A DNA stretch of 64,000 bases from Algoriphagus limi (GTDB lineage Bacteria > Bacteroidota > Bacteroidia > Cytophagales > Cyclobacteriaceae): NCBI RefSeq assembly GCF_024919275.1, contig NZ_JANWGH010000001.1, forward strand, positions 1,124,296-1,188,295, read 5' to 3'. Position 1 is the first letter of the stretch, and every line of letters starts with the position of its first letter. The position numbers were made by a program, and so were the translations under genes. Positions 8,263 through 17,411 of this stretch are shown piece by piece. The notes beneath the pieces are model-generated. The model worked only from the letters and a program-made list of their open reading frames with translations. It did not search any database and was not told where the DNA came from.

Positions 8263-9264
8263 ATCTGATTTTCCTTTGCTGGAATCTTTATTCTCGGTAT
8301 CCGAATTGGCAATAGAGTCCCTCATCGAAGTATCTGATTTGATATTTTCCATTCGATAATAATCCATCACTCCTAATTGACCGGATCGGAAAGCTTCAGC
8401 CAATGCTAAAGGAACTTCTGCTTCTGCCTCAATTACTTTCGCACGCATCTCTACAGTTTTAGCACGCATTTCTTGCTCCAATGCAACTGCCATGGCACGT
8501 CTTTCTTCAGCTTTTGCCTCTGCCACTTTTAAGTCAGCAGAAGCCTGATCGATTTGAAGTTTTGCACCGATGTTTGTTCCGACATCTATGTCCGCGATGT
8601 CAATGGAGAGAATTTCGAATGCTGTTCCTGCATCCAAACCTCGCTGTAATACTAGTTTGGAGATTTTATCAGGATTTTCTAGTACACTTTTATGGGTATC
8701 TGCGGAACCAATGGATGTTACGATCCCCTCACCTACACGAGCTAGAATAGTATCTTCGCCTGCACCACCCACTAATTGAGCGATGTTCGCACGAACCGTC
8801 ACTCTTGCTTTGGCAATCAACTGAATACCATCCGCTGCGACCGCTGCGACGCTTGGGGTATTAATCACTTTTGGATTTACACTAATCTGAACTGCTTCAA
8901 ACACATCTCTACCAGCTAGATCAATAGCCGTAGCCTGCTTGAAGGACAAATTAATATTCGCCTTGTCTGCTGATATCAATGCCCTGATCACATTAGGGAC
9001 ATTACCTCCAGCCAGGTAGTGGGTTTCCAATTCATTGGTAGTCAATTGAAGACCTGCTTTGGTAGCTGTAATCAATGAATTGACAATGACGCTTGGAGGA
9101 ACTTTTCGAATTCTCATCCCGATCAATTCACCTATTCCTACACGGACATTGGCAAATTGAGCCGTAATCCAAAGATTTACCGGAACAAAATACAAGAAGA
9201 TAAATAGTAGTACGATGCCTGCAAATGCGGCAACCAAAATGAACATTGAATTACTTGGATCCAT
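8254..9264 (-). CDS. floA: Flotillin-like protein FloA (UPF0365/YqfA)
   Basis: The 336-residue protein has one N-terminal membrane segment at about residues 7-29 and then the SPFH-type domain characteristic of bacterial FloA. Recognisable family segments include [41 protein letters not shown] and the Ala/Glu-rich helical stretch [19 protein letters not shown]. FloA scaffolds detergent-resistant membrane microdomains in other bacteria. Its start lies 3 bases after the stop of the NfeD-like gene, and this NfeD-flotillin pairing is the usual one, so the two very probably form one operon and act together in the inner membrane. Confidence 0.93.
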   Translation of the reverse strand: MDPSNSMFILVAAFAGIVLLFIFLYFVPVNLWITAQFANVRVGIGELIGMRIRKVPPSVIVNSLITATKAGLQLTTNELETHYLAGGNVPNVIRALISADKANINLSFKQATAIDLAGRDVFEAVQISVNPKVINTPSVAAVAADGIQLIAKARVTVRANIAQLVGGAGEDTILARVGEGIVTSIGSADTHKSVLENPDKISKLVLQRGLDAGTAFEILSIDIADIDVGTNIGAKLQIDQASADLKVAEAKAEERRAMAVALEQEMRAKTVEMRAKVIEAEAEVPLALAEAFRSGQLGVMDYYRMENIKSDTSMRDSIANSDTENKDSSKGKSDKK

Positions 9265-9267
9265 AAT

Positions 9268-9726
9268 TTATTTAACTAAAACTCGATTATCATCTATTCT
9301 CATAATGGTCACTTCAGAATCGACAGTTATAAACCCAGACTCTGATTTAACCTCATAAATTTCATCTTGAAACATCGCCTTTCCATAAGGCTTAATATCG
9401 GAGATAGCCTTCCCCATCATTCCGACTTGAAGATTTACAATTCGATCATCGTAAGTTCCACCTTTAAGTGAGGACTTCAATGAGAATTTGTCCCAAACTC
9501 CTGAACGGAATCCATAAATAATAGCAGCTAAATTCAAAACCACTGCTCCTGAAGTAATCCACCAAGCTACATCTGAGGAGAAGGTTAAAAATGCATAAGC
9601 GACTCCTGCCAAGCTAATTACCAATCCGAATATTCCAACGACCGTGGTGCCAGGAATAAACAATACCTCAGCCAACAAAAGAATCAGGCCAATCCCCAGT
9701 AAACTTGCTAAAATTAAAACCGACAT
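9268..9726 (-). CDS. NfeD-family membrane protein
   Basis: A 152-residue protein with three hydrophobic segments in the first 70 residues followed by a soluble C-terminal beta-barrel (OB-fold) region. The end of the barrel shows the family pattern GKAMFQDEIYEVKSESGFI...EVTIMRIDDNRVLVK. This is the short NfeD type that lacks the ClpP-like protease domain. NfeD proteins are established genomic partners of flotillins and are thought to cooperate in membrane microdomains. It is the first gene of a two-gene unit with floA. Confidence 0.88.
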   Translation of the reverse strand: MSVLILASLLGIGLILLLAEVLFIPGTTVVGIFGLVISLAGVAYAFLTFSSDVAWWITSGAVVLNLAAIIYGFRSGVWDKFSLKSSLKGGTYDDRIVNLQVGMMGKAISDIKPYGKAMFQDEIYEVKSESGFITVDSEVTIMRIDDNRVLVK

Positions 9727-9810
9727 AGATGGATTATCATAATCAAACTAAAAATACAACAAAGAATGAAACTCTAAGCAGAAATACAGGATAAATACAA
9801 AGGTGTTCAT

Positions 9811-9836
9811 AAAAAATGCCCGGCAGAACCGGGCAT
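9811..9836 (-). terminator. Intrinsic terminator after proS
   Basis: On the minus strand an eight-pair G/C-rich stem (9836-9829 with 9823-9816) with a five-base loop is followed by a run of T residues (9815-9811). It begins five bases after the proS stop codon. Confidence 0.85.
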
Positions 9837-9840
9837 TGAA

Positions 9841-11322
9841 TTAATAGGCTTTTGCAAAAAAGACTCTACCTTTTGAAGGTTTTCCTGTCAGGACACATTC
9901 CCCTTCCTCCTCTTTTTGATTTATCGGAATGCATCGAATAGTAGCCTTTGTCAATTCTTTAATTTTATCTTCAGTCTCACCTGTTCCATCCCAATGAGCT
10001 GAAATAAACCCTCCCTTATTTTCAAGCACATCTTTGAATTCATCCCAGCTATTTACTTCAGTAGTATGCTCCTCTCTGAATTGAAGTGCCTTATTATAAA
10101 TAGTGTTTTGAATTTCATCTAACAGATCAAGGATTTTCTGTTCGATTGGTTGGCTACTAAGTTCGAATGTTTCTTTGGTAAGAGTGTCCCTTCTTGCAAT
10201 TTCAACGGTACCATTTTCCAGATCCCTTGGCCCAATAGCAATTCTTAATGGAACCCCTTTCAACTCATACTCGGCAAATTTCCAACCCGGCTTATAAGTG
10301 TCTCTGTCATCAAATTTTACAGAAACCCCTACTCTTTTCAGCGCTCTTATAAATTCATTCGCTTTCTCAGTAATTGCTTTCAATTCTTCCTCTCCTCTGT
10401 AGATAGGAACAATCACAACTTGAGTTGGAGCTAGCTTAGGAGGCAAAACCAAACCATTATCATCAGAATGAGCCATAATTAAAGCTCCCATCAATCGGGT
10501 ACTAACTCCCCAAGATGTACCCCATACATAATCCAACTTGCCATCCTTTGCAGCAAATTTCACATCAAATGCTTTTGCAAAATTTTGCCCCAAGAAATGC
10601 GAAGTTCCAGCCTGAAGAGCTTTTCCATCCTGCATCATAGCTTCAATACACAAAGTATCCTCTGCTCCAGCAAATCGCTCGTTTTCGGTTTTTCTTCCTC
10701 TGACGACTGGTAATGCCATGAATTCTTCTGCAAACTGAGCATAGACATTCATCATTTGCTCAGTCTCCTGAACAGCCTCCTCACGAGTGGCGTGGGCAGT
10801 ATGTCCCTCTTGCCATAAAAATTCAGCAGTTCGCAAAAACAAACGGGTACGCATTTCCCATCGAACCACATTTGCCCACTGATTTACCAACAAAGGCAAG
10901 TCACGATATGACTGAATCCAATTTTTATAAGTGCTCCAAATAACTGTTTCAGAAGTTGGGCGAACTATTAATTCTTCCTCAAGTTTTGCCTCAGGGTCTA
11001 CAATTACACCTGATCCATCATCTGCATTCTTGAGACGATAATGGGTGACAACTGCACATTCTTTTGCAAAACCTTCTACATGGGAAGCTTCCTTACTAAG
11101 GTATGACTTAGGGATAAATAGCGGGAAATAAGCATTGGTATGCCCCGTCTCTTTGAACATTCGGTCCAATTCAGCCTGCATTTTTTCCCAGATAGAATAT
11201 CCATAGGGTTTTATTACCATACAGCCTCTAACCGCTGAATTTTCAGCTAGATCAGCCCGTTTAACCAATTCATTATACCATAAAGAGTAATCTTCGCTTC
11301 GCTTAGGTAGTCCTTTACTCAT
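9841..11322 (-). CDS. proS: Prolyl-tRNA synthetase (short, archaeal/eukaryote-like type)
   Basis: The 493-residue enzyme charges tRNA(Pro) with proline. It is the short form without the editing insertion found in E. coli-type ProS. It shows the class II motif 1 region ([15 protein letters not shown]), the motif 2 region ([32 protein letters not shown]) and the [13 protein letters not shown] segment. The anticodon-binding domain follows, and the C-terminus ends in FFAKAY, with the terminal tyrosine typical of this subtype. The ATG at 11322 follows a good promoter candidate at 11374-11408. It is flanked by its own terminator and appears to be a single-gene unit. Confidence 0.95.
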   Translation of the reverse strand: MSKGLPKRSEDYSLWYNELVKRADLAENSAVRGCMVIKPYGYSIWEKMQAELDRMFKETGHTNAYFPLFIPKSYLSKEASHVEGFAKECAVVTHYRLKNADDGSGVIVDPEAKLEEELIVRPTSETVIWSTYKNWIQSYRDLPLLVNQWANVVRWEMRTRLFLRTAEFLWQEGHTAHATREEAVQETEQMMNVYAQFAEEFMALPVVRGRKTENERFAGAEDTLCIEAMMQDGKALQAGTSHFLGQNFAKAFDVKFAAKDGKLDYVWGTSWGVSTRLMGALIMAHSDDNGLVLPPKLAPTQVVIVPIYRGEEELKAITEKANEFIRALKRVGVSVKFDDRDTYKPGWKFAEYELKGVPLRIAIGPRDLENGTVEIARRDTLTKETFELSSQPIEQKILDLLDEIQNTIYNKALQFREEHTTEVNSWDEFKDVLENKGGFISAHWDGTGETEDKIKELTKATIRCIPINQKEEEGECVLTGKPSKGRVFFAKAY

Positions 11323-11327
11323 ACCAG

Positions 11328-11358
11328 TTGATTTCGAAATATTTTGTGAATAATTTTG
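11328..11358 (+). promoter_or_regulatory. Candidate promoter for the 11444 lipoprotein gene
   Basis: TTG at 11328-11330, a 20-base spacer, then TAATTTTG at 11351-11358 match the Bacteroidota TTG-N(17-23)-TAnnTTTG pattern. Transcription would begin near 11365, leaving a leader of about 79 bases. It faces the proS promoter. Confidence 0.45.
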
Positions 11359-11373
11359 CTAAATTGAGCGTGG

Positions 11374-11408
11374 CAAATATAACTTAAAAAGAATAACCCT
11401 TCACTCAA
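11374..11408 (-). promoter_or_regulatory. Candidate promoter for proS
   Basis: On the minus strand TTG (11408-11406) is followed after 24 bases by TATATTTG (11381-11374), an exact TAnnTTTG match. Transcription would begin near 11367, about 45 bases before the proS ATG. The spacer is one base longer than the usual range. Confidence 0.45.
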
Positions 11409-11443
11409 GACCTCGTATATAGAGATAACAATCAACTTCAACC

Positions 11444-12778
11444 ATGAAGAAAATTCAAATTATCATTTCATCTGTACTCATTGGGTCGGTGGCACTAACT
11501 TCTTGCTCCACTACGCAGGTAGCTAGTACCAACAATACAGACAATATGTATTTTATGGCATCCGATGCTAGGATTGCCAGTACGTATGCTGTACCAAATA
11601 ATAATCCCGAAACTTTCGATCAAATTGAAAGTCTTCAGGATATCCCTGATGAAAGCTTCAGTAGCCGAAATGTAAACCCAGAATATCTGGCAAGATATTC
11701 TGCTGAAAACACGGAAACCGGTGATGAGGTAGTATACTTCGATGAATACGCAGAAAATAACTCTGGACAAGGAGATATTGATGCATACAACAATTTCCGA
11801 GTAAACAACAATGCTTCCTTTAATTCAGGATTCAATACTGGATTATCATTTAGCATGGGTTTTATGATGGGTACTGGTTTCAATCCTTGGATTCCGAGAT
11901 TTTATGATCCTTTCTGGGGATTTGGTTGGGGACCTTCTTGGGGCTTCAGACCAGGTATTTCTGTCAATATTGGCTTCGGCTGGGGACTTGGAGGTTTCTA
12001 CAATCCATTCTGGGGACCAAGATATGGTTGGGGAGGCTTTTATGATCCTTTCTGGGGACCTAGCTATGCTTGGGGTTACCCAGGTTGGGGAATGCCAATT
12101 TACCCTGGAAGACCAATTTATGTGCTTCCTGGAGGAGAATATGGTGACCGACGCTTAGTAAGAGGAGCTAGACCTACTCGAGGAGCGACTCTTGCAGGTG
12201 TAAGTTCAACTGGAAGTCGTGCTTCAGCAGTTCTTCCAAGTACTTCTAGAGCTCAGGCAAGAAGAGATGCTGTAAACAATAGAAGTTTGGTTTCATCTGA
12301 TCGATCTCGAATCCCAGCAAGAGACTTCAGCTCAAGTCAATCAGATTATTATAATTCAGGAAGATCTAGAATTGCAAATTCAACAGCAACTAGAAACACC
12401 AGTTCAGCAGTATTAGACCGTTCGTCTTCTACTAGAAACAGAAGTGCTATGCCATCTGCAAGACCATCAAGCAGAACCATGGACAACGGAATGTACTCTC
12501 CTTCAAGAAACACCAATAGATATAATACTAGAACTGCTAGTCCATCATACAATAGAAGTTCTCCAAGTTATAACCGAAGTTCTTCTCCTAGCAGAAGTGG
12601 TTATGGAGGTACAAATTCGAGAACTTACACTCCAAGCAGAAGTAGTTCTCCTTCCCAAATGAGCGTGCCTAGCCGTAGCTCATCCGGAGGTGGTGGAAGC
12701 ATGCGATCCTCTGGAGGAGGAGGTGTCTCAAGAAGTAGCGGTTCCTCATCAGGATCAAGAGGAGGTAGGGGAAATTAA
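11444..12778 (+). CDS. Low-complexity lipoprotein with F/Y-D-P-F-W-G repeats and Ser/Arg-rich tail
   Basis: The 444-residue product begins with a lipoprotein signal peptide (lipobox LTSC, Cys21). Residues about 125-225 are extremely rich in Gly, Trp, Phe, Tyr and Pro, with short repeats such as FYDPFWG, FYNPFWGPRYGWG and FGWGPSWG. The second half is dominated by Ser, Arg, Asn and Pro (SRSSSPSR-like runs) and ends in Gly-Ser-rich GGGG stretches. No enzymatic domain is recognised. By composition it could be an extended, adhesive or matrix-forming surface protein, but this is inference. It has its own promoter candidate and a terminator overlapping its stop codon. Confidence 0.75.
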   Translation: MKKIQIIISSVLIGSVALTSCSTTQVASTNNTDNMYFMASDARIASTYAVPNNNPETFDQIESLQDIPDESFSSRNVNPEYLARYSAENTETGDEVVYFDEYAENNSGQGDIDAYNNFRVNNNASFNSGFNTGLSFSMGFMMGTGFNPWIPRFYDPFWGFGWGPSWGFRPGISVNIGFGWGLGGFYNPFWGPRYGWGGFYDPFWGPSYAWGYPGWGMPIYPGRPIYVLPGGEYGDRRLVRGARPTRGATLAGVSSTGSRASAVLPSTSRAQARRDAVNNRSLVSSDRSRIPARDFSSSQSDYYNSGRSRIANSTATRNTSSAVLDRSSSTRNRSAMPSARPSSRTMDNGMYSPSRNTNRYNTRTASPSYNRSSPSYNRSSSPSRSGYGGTNSRTYTPSRSSSPSQMSVPSRSSSGGGGSMRSSGGGGVSRSSGSSSGSRGGRGN

Positions 12779-12793
12779 TTCCCCTTTTTTTTT
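12768..12793 (+). terminator. Intrinsic terminator overlapping the stop of the 11444 gene
   Basis: A six-pair GGGGAA/TTCCCC stem (12768-12773 with 12779-12784) closes a five-base loop and is followed by nine T residues (12785-12793). The TAA stop codon (12776-12778) lies in the loop. Confidence 0.8.
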
Positions 12794-12852
12794 GAAAAAA
12801 ATATCCTTCTTGAGTCTCTTTTCGTTTTTCTAGTAGTTTAATTGAAATCAAC

Positions 12853-14358
12853 ATGAGGTATTTACTTGCTTTGTTTTTCCTTCTAATTGGAAATTTTGCC
12901 TTTAGCCAAAGCGGATATTTTGAAGATGCTTTGAGATTCAGTAGAAATATGCCAGCAGGATCTGCAAGGGTGATGGCCATTGGTGGCACACAATGGTCCT
13001 TAGGTGGAGATGTTTCAAATATTGCGGGTAATCCAGCTGGATTAGGCTTTTTTCGCAAATCAGAAGCATCCATTAGTCTAGGATATAGTGATTGGGGAGT
13101 TCAAACCCAGTTCTTAGGCCAAAATCGAAATTACAACACAACCAACTTCTCTGTCCCTAACCTATCTGTGGTATTTGCGAACCCAAAAGGAATATTAAAT
13201 AATAGCGCTTTTAAAGGTGGATCTTGGGGGATCAGCATTCAGCGAATAGCAAACTTCAATTCTGAGTTTGGATATTTCTCTGATATTATTGGTGAAACAT
13301 CCATTTTAGATTTCTACATCCAAGATTCCTTTGGTGTTCCAGAAAGCCAAATAGAATCTTTTGGAATTACGGGACTAGCTTATCAAAGCTATTTGATTAA
13401 CCCTATATCAGTAGATGAAAATGGAAATACAATCATCAACCCGGACACTTATGATTCATTTGTTCTAGGGTTTCCTTTCCAAGATGAAAACGTCTACCAA
13501 GAAGGTTCTTCCAACCAAATCACTTTTAGCTATGGAGCGAATTTTCAACATAAATTTTTTGTAGGGGGAGCATTGGGAATTAGGTCGCTCAGTTATTTCT
13601 CTCAGAAAGTTTATAATGAAGAATTTATCGACGAACCTCTTTTCACTTCTTCCCTACGCGAAAACCTATTCATCAACGGCACAGGAGTTAACCTAAACAT
13701 CGGAATCATCTACAAGCCGATTGATTACGTGAACCTTGGATTCAATTTCCAAACTCCAACTTGGTATGCCTTAAGTGAGGAATACGATTCGAATATTACT
13801 GCTGAATACAATAATTATTATTACGAACCGGAAGATATTACTCTTGGGACTCAACAAGCCTATTCTGACCTATTTGTCAATAATTTTCAATTAAACACTC
13901 CGCTTAGAATTGGCGGTGGAGGCACCGTGTTCTTAGGAAAAAATGGATTTATCTCCGCAGATATTGATTGGGTAGATTACAGTGCCGCCCGAGTTAATTC
14001 AAATAATTTTAATGAGGGTCCAGACAACGAAGCTATTCAAAGCCTATATACAAGTACAATCAATTATCGATTTGGTGCCGAAGGCAGAATAAACATGTTC
14101 TACGTCCGTGCTGGATATGCATACTATGGAGATCCTTTTGTGAGCAATTCTATAGACCGTAGTACCACACAATTAAGTGGTGGTGTTGGTGTGCGAGTAA
14201 AGAACTTTAATATTGATTTTGCACTAGTAAATCAAAAATTCGATTCAGTCTATCAGTCTTACCAATTTTTAGACTCGCAAAACAATAACATTGGTCCGGT
14301 AACCAACATTCAAAACAATATCTTCAATGGGATTTTGACCCTAGGATTGAGTTTTTAA
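12853..14358 (+). CDS. OmpP1/FadL-family outer membrane transport protein
   Basis: The 501-residue protein has a signal peptide ending near AFSQS at about residue 20. A region follows with the pattern ALRFSRNMPAGSARVMAIGGTQWSLGGDVSNIAGNPAGL, typical of Bacteroidota FadL/TodX-like channels. Many alternating hydrophobic/polar strands follow and the protein ends in ILTLGLSF, with a C-terminal aromatic residue as expected for a beta-barrel. The family moves hydrophobic compounds across the outer membrane; the substrate is not predictable here. It is 60 bases after the terminator of the preceding gene and overlaps the 3' end of the convergent aroK by 18 bases. Confidence 0.85.
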   Translation: MRYLLALFFLLIGNFAFSQSGYFEDALRFSRNMPAGSARVMAIGGTQWSLGGDVSNIAGNPAGLGFFRKSEASISLGYSDWGVQTQFLGQNRNYNTTNFSVPNLSVVFANPKGILNNSAFKGGSWGISIQRIANFNSEFGYFSDIIGETSILDFYIQDSFGVPESQIESFGITGLAYQSYLINPISVDENGNTIINPDTYDSFVLGFPFQDENVYQEGSSNQITFSYGANFQHKFFVGGALGIRSLSYFSQKVYNEEFIDEPLFTSSLRENLFINGTGVNLNIGIIYKPIDYVNLGFNFQTPTWYALSEEYDSNITAEYNNYYYEPEDITLGTQQAYSDLFVNNFQLNTPLRIGGGGTVFLGKNGFISADIDWVDYSAARVNSNNFNEGPDNEAIQSLYTSTINYRFGAEGRINMFYVRAGYAYYGDPFVSNSIDRSTTQLSGGVGVRVKNFNIDFALVNQKFDSVYQSYQFLDSQNNNIGPVTNIQNNIFNGILTLGLSF

Positions 14359-14874
14359 TTGATGAATCAATTCTGAAACAAAATACTCAGCGGAAAAATC
14401 AGATCCGCTGAGTTTTATTTTTGCTTCTTCGTAAAAAGGGCTTCGCTGAGCAATAAGATTTTTCAACTTCAAGGTAATTTCTCCGGCATCCATTCCTTCA
14501 AACATTGGCCGAATAGAAGCTTTTGAGTGATATAGTCGATTGGAAACTTCTTCGAGAGGAACATCCAAAAAGACGGAAATACCCAATTGATTTATTAGGG
14601 TCATATTATCATTAAAACAAGGGCATCCTCCTCCAGAAGCAAGCACAAAGGATTCATTTGAATTCAATACTTCCTCAAGAGTTTGAGTCTCCAAATCACG
14701 AAACTTACCCTCTCCATACTCTGAAAAAATATCAGAAATCTTTTTTCCGCTTTTTTGCTCAATCAACTGGTCTAAGTCTAAAAACTCAACATTAAGCTCT
14801 CGAGCTAACATCCTTCCAAAAGTACTTTTTCCTGCCCCTGGAAGACCAACCAAGACCACTTTTAACTGACTCAT
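14341..14874 (-). CDS. aroK: Shikimate kinase
   Basis: The 177-residue enzyme phosphorylates shikimate with ATP in the aromatic amino-acid pathway. Seen directly: Walker A GLPGAGKST at residues 10-18, the shikimate-contact acidic pair in FLDLDQLIE (33 and 35), FRDLE at 58-62 with the substrate-binding Arg59, the GGG at 81-83 and the lid segment around RPMF. The ATG at 14874 overlaps the TGA of the DoxX-thioredoxin gene by four bases, so translation is probably coupled. Its last 18 coding bases overlap the end of the FadL-like gene, and a terminator for that gene lies inside the aroK reading frame. Confidence 0.93.
   Translation of the reverse strand: MSQLKVVLVGLPGAGKSTFGRMLARELNVEFLDLDQLIEQKSGKKISDIFSEYGEGKFRDLETQTLEEVLNSNESFVLASGGGCPCFNDNMTLINQLGISVFLDVPLEEVSNRLYHSKASIRPMFEGMDAGEITLKLKNLIAQRSPFYEEAKIKLSGSDFSAEYFVSELIHQLKTQS
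14385..14421 (+). terminator. Terminator of the FadL-like gene, embedded in aroK coding sequence
   Basis: Perfect ten-base arms (14385-14394 and 14404-14413) with a nine-base loop are followed on the plus strand by TTTATTTTT. The structure lies 27 bases after the FadL-like stop but entirely inside the opposite-strand aroK frame. Confidence 0.7.
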
Positions 14875-15971
14875 TGAATAAATAAATCTAAAACCTCTCC
14901 TGCATCCGGAGTATTGTTATGATGATATTTTGCCAAAACAGTACCATCCTTTAAAACCATGATTCCAGGATTGGATCGGATCATGGTTTTTACCACTGTT
15001 GCATCTGCCTGAAGCCCAACAATACTCCAGTTATTCAAAGAGATAAACGAATCGATTTCTTCTTGGGGAGCAGCTGCCATTAGGATGACATCCACTGGAG
15101 CATTTTCCATGGATTTAACTAGAGTATGAATAGCCTCAAGATTCTTATCATCAAATTTGGCCATACTTGGACTTAGGATTAAGACCTTATTTCCGGCAAA
15201 AACAAAATCTGTTTGGTCTCCTGATTCATTCCAAGCAGAAAAATCTGAAATCTTTGGAAGCGCATCAGGATTCTTCAAATTCATCTCAACAAATTCATAG
15301 CCTTCCTCTGTTGGATAACTGTCCAAAGTAACTGTCTGCCCATCCTTTTGCATGACATAGGAATATTGCAAAGTGGCAGATGGCTGCATGTTAGTCGGAA
15401 TGTTTACACCTACTTTATATGCACGAAAATCAATAAATGGTAGGTTTCGAATTGCTGCTAGAGAAAGAACAAAACAAAGGATTCCAACAGTCCAAACTGT
15501 TCCTTTTGCGAGGCTTGAGGAACTAGTTGGAAGGTATTTTTGCAAAGCCAATATACCTACGATCATGATCGTCAAAACCACATCCTTATAAAAAGACTCC
15601 CATGGGGTAAGTTTGATCGCATCTCCAAAGCAACCGCAATCGGTCACTTTGTTGAAATAGGCCGAGAAAAAGGTAAGAAAAGTGAAAAACAGAATCATTA
15701 GGAATAACGCCCTAACGGTGAACTTGCTTCTGACTCCCAAAATGAGCATTACGCCGAGAACCACTTCCAATACCACTAGAAAGACAGCCAAATACAAAGC
15801 CAGAGGTTTTAAATAGTAGAAAAATCCAGCTATATCATTGGAAAAGACGTCAAAATACTCCTCCAACTTTATCGCTGTTCCTACTGGATCATTGACTTTA
15901 ATTAGCCCAGAGAAAATAAAAAGTCCCCCAACCAAAATGCGGAGAACCCAAAGAATTCCTTTATTAATCAT
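14871..15971 (-). CDS. BT_3928-family DoxX-like membrane protein with C-terminal soluble domain
   Basis: The 366-residue protein has about five hydrophobic segments in its first 200 residues. The first, LWVLRILVGGLFIFSGLIKVNDPVG, carries the DoxX/MauE signature. DCGCFGD at 111-117 is the paired-cysteine motif of this group. The C-terminal part (about 230-366) resembles a thioredoxin-like fold without an evident CxxC. Members are common in Bacteroidota and are suspected of a redox role in the inner membrane, which is family inference. It overlaps DUF1599 upstream by eight bases and aroK downstream by four, forming a tight three-gene unit. Confidence 0.82.
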   Translation of the reverse strand: MINKGILWVLRILVGGLFIFSGLIKVNDPVGTAIKLEEYFDVFSNDIAGFFYYLKPLALYLAVFLVVLEVVLGVMLILGVRSKFTVRALFLMILFFTFLTFFSAYFNKVTDCGCFGDAIKLTPWESFYKDVVLTIMIVGILALQKYLPTSSSSLAKGTVWTVGILCFVLSLAAIRNLPFIDFRAYKVGVNIPTNMQPSATLQYSYVMQKDGQTVTLDSYPTEEGYEFVEMNLKNPDALPKISDFSAWNESGDQTDFVFAGNKVLILSPSMAKFDDKNLEAIHTLVKSMENAPVDVILMAAAPQEEIDSFISLNNWSIVGLQADATVVKTMIRSNPGIMVLKDGTVLAKYHHNNTPDAGEVLDLFIQ

Positions 15972-16512
15972 GGTGATATCCTAGTTTAATCAGACAAAAA
16001 ACAGCATAATTGATCATATCCTGATAGTTGGCCTCGATACCCTCTGAGACCAATGTTTTGCCTTCGTTATCTTCAATCTGCTTGAGTCTAAATAGTTTCA
16101 TGAGAATAATATCCGTCATGGAGCTGACTCTCATATCTCTCCAAGCCTCTCCATAATCATGATTTTTATTTTCTAGAAGACCTTTCGTTTTGGCTACCCA
16201 CTGATCATAAATCGGTTCCAATTCTTCAAAAAGAATCTCAAGGCGGTCATCATTTTTCAAAGAAAGCTGAATCAACGCAATTAGAGAGTAATTGATAATA
16301 CCGATAAAATCATCCTCAATTGGATCACTGATTTTTTGACTTCCTTTTTCCTGAACGGAACGAATCCGCTGCGCTTTGATAAAAATCTGATCAGTAATTG
16401 AGGATAAACGCATAATCCTCCAAGAAGTCCCGTAATCGATGGTTTTCTTCTGAAAGAGTTCTTTACAACGGTCGATTACTTCCTTATATTCGTTGCTGGT
16501 TTTAGTTTCCAA
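15964..16512 (-). CDS. DUF1599 protein with internal duplication
   Basis: The 182-residue protein consists of two similar halves, about residues 10-83 and 102-177. Each half has a DYG-x-x-W-R-x-M-R-x-S-S-x-T-D core followed by a helix, an acidic stretch and a D-(F/M)-x-x-x-I-N-Y segment. This is the DUF1599 family; a link to nucleotide metabolism has been suggested for it, but no activity is demonstrated. Translation probably starts at a TTG at 16512: an in-frame TAA lies four codons upstream and the next Met is inside the conserved core. It is divergent from folP with only 14 bases between the two starts. Confidence 0.8.
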   Translation of the reverse strand: METKTSNEYKEVIDRCKELFQKKTIDYGTSWRIMRLSSITDQIFIKAQRIRSVQEKGSQKISDPIEDDFIGIINYSLIALIQLSLKNDDRLEILFEELEPIYDQWVAKTKGLLENKNHDYGEAWRDMRVSSMTDIILMKLFRLKQIEDNEGKTLVSEGIEANYQDMINYAVFCLIKLGYHHD

Positions 16513-16526
16513 TGGGCTTTATTTAA

Positions 16527-17411
16527 ATGATACTTTTCTCAGATCCAACTTTTGCTGTCGAAGATAAATTATTTCCTCAAAAATATACATTTCAAATAAA
16601 GGGAAGGCTAATCATTTGGGATGAACCGCAATTGATGGGGATTTTGAATTTGACACCTGATTCCTTTTACTCAGGGAGCCGTGTAAAAATCGATCGGGAC
16701 GACATCCTAAAAAAAGCAGAAAAAATGATTCAGGATGGAGCTGACATCCTGGACTTGGGAGGATATAGTAGTAGACCGGGAGCTGAGGATATTTCTGAAG
16801 AGGAAGAATTGGCAAGAGTTATCCGACCGATTTCCTGGATTTCTGAAGCATTTCCTGAAATCTTGATTTCGATTGACACTTTCCGCTCCAATGTCGCCAA
16901 ACAAGGAATCGAATCTGGCGCCCATCTAGTTAATGATATTTCTGGGGGAAGTATGGACTCAAAGATGTATGAGGTGGTGGGAAAGCTTCAAGCACCTTAT
17001 TTCTTGATGCATATGCGAGGCACGCCTCAGACAATGCAGCAAAAAACAGATTACCCGAAACTTTTGCCAGATATATTGAACTATTTCGCGAAAAAACTGC
17101 ATCTTATAAAAGAGTTTGGCATCAAAGATGTAATTATTGACCCGGGATTTGGCTTTGCGAAAACCTTGGAGCAAAACTACCATATCCTCAAAAATCTGGA
17201 GATTTTCAAAACTCTCTGCCATCCTATTTTGGCTGGATTATCTAGAAAATCCATGATTTACAAACTTCTAGGCTGTGGGCCTGATGATTCACTTAATGGA
17301 ACTACAGCTCTTAATATGTTTGCCCTTTCGAAAGGTGCTAACATACTTCGAGTTCATGACGTTAAAGAAGCAAACGAAACCAGAAAATTATTTAAACAAT
17401 TATACGCTTGA
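16527..17411 (+). CDS. folP: Dihydropteroate synthase
   Basis: The 294-residue enzyme joins p-aminobenzoate to the pterin diphosphate in folate synthesis. Family signatures are present: MGILNLTPDSF at about 37-47, ADILDLGGYSSRPGA near 73-87, the IDTFRSNVA region and the IIDPGFGFAKT loop. The TIM-barrel length is normal. Its TGA overlaps the TTG start of cdaA (TTGA), which indicates coupled translation; folP-cdaA is a known gene pairing in Bacteroidota. The promoter must lie within or next to the 5' end of the divergent DUF1599 gene. Confidence 0.94.
   Translation: MILFSDPTFAVEDKLFPQKYTFQIKGRLIIWDEPQLMGILNLTPDSFYSGSRVKIDRDDILKKAEKMIQDGADILDLGGYSSRPGAEDISEEEELARVIRPISWISEAFPEILISIDTFRSNVAKQGIESGAHLVNDISGGSMDSKMYEVVGKLQAPYFLMHMRGTPQTMQQKTDYPKLLPDILNYFAKKLHLIKEFGIKDVIIDPGFGFAKTLEQNYHILKNLEIFKTLCHPILAGLSRKSMIYKLLGCGPDDSLNGTTALNMFALSKGANILRVHDVKEANETRKLFKQLYA

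Noticed and set aside
12669..13073. 134-codon open frame on the minus strand
   Set aside because: It lies across the end of the low-complexity lipoprotein gene, its terminator and the start of the FadL-like gene, begins with no recognisable domain, and is better explained as a shadow of the plus-strand genes.
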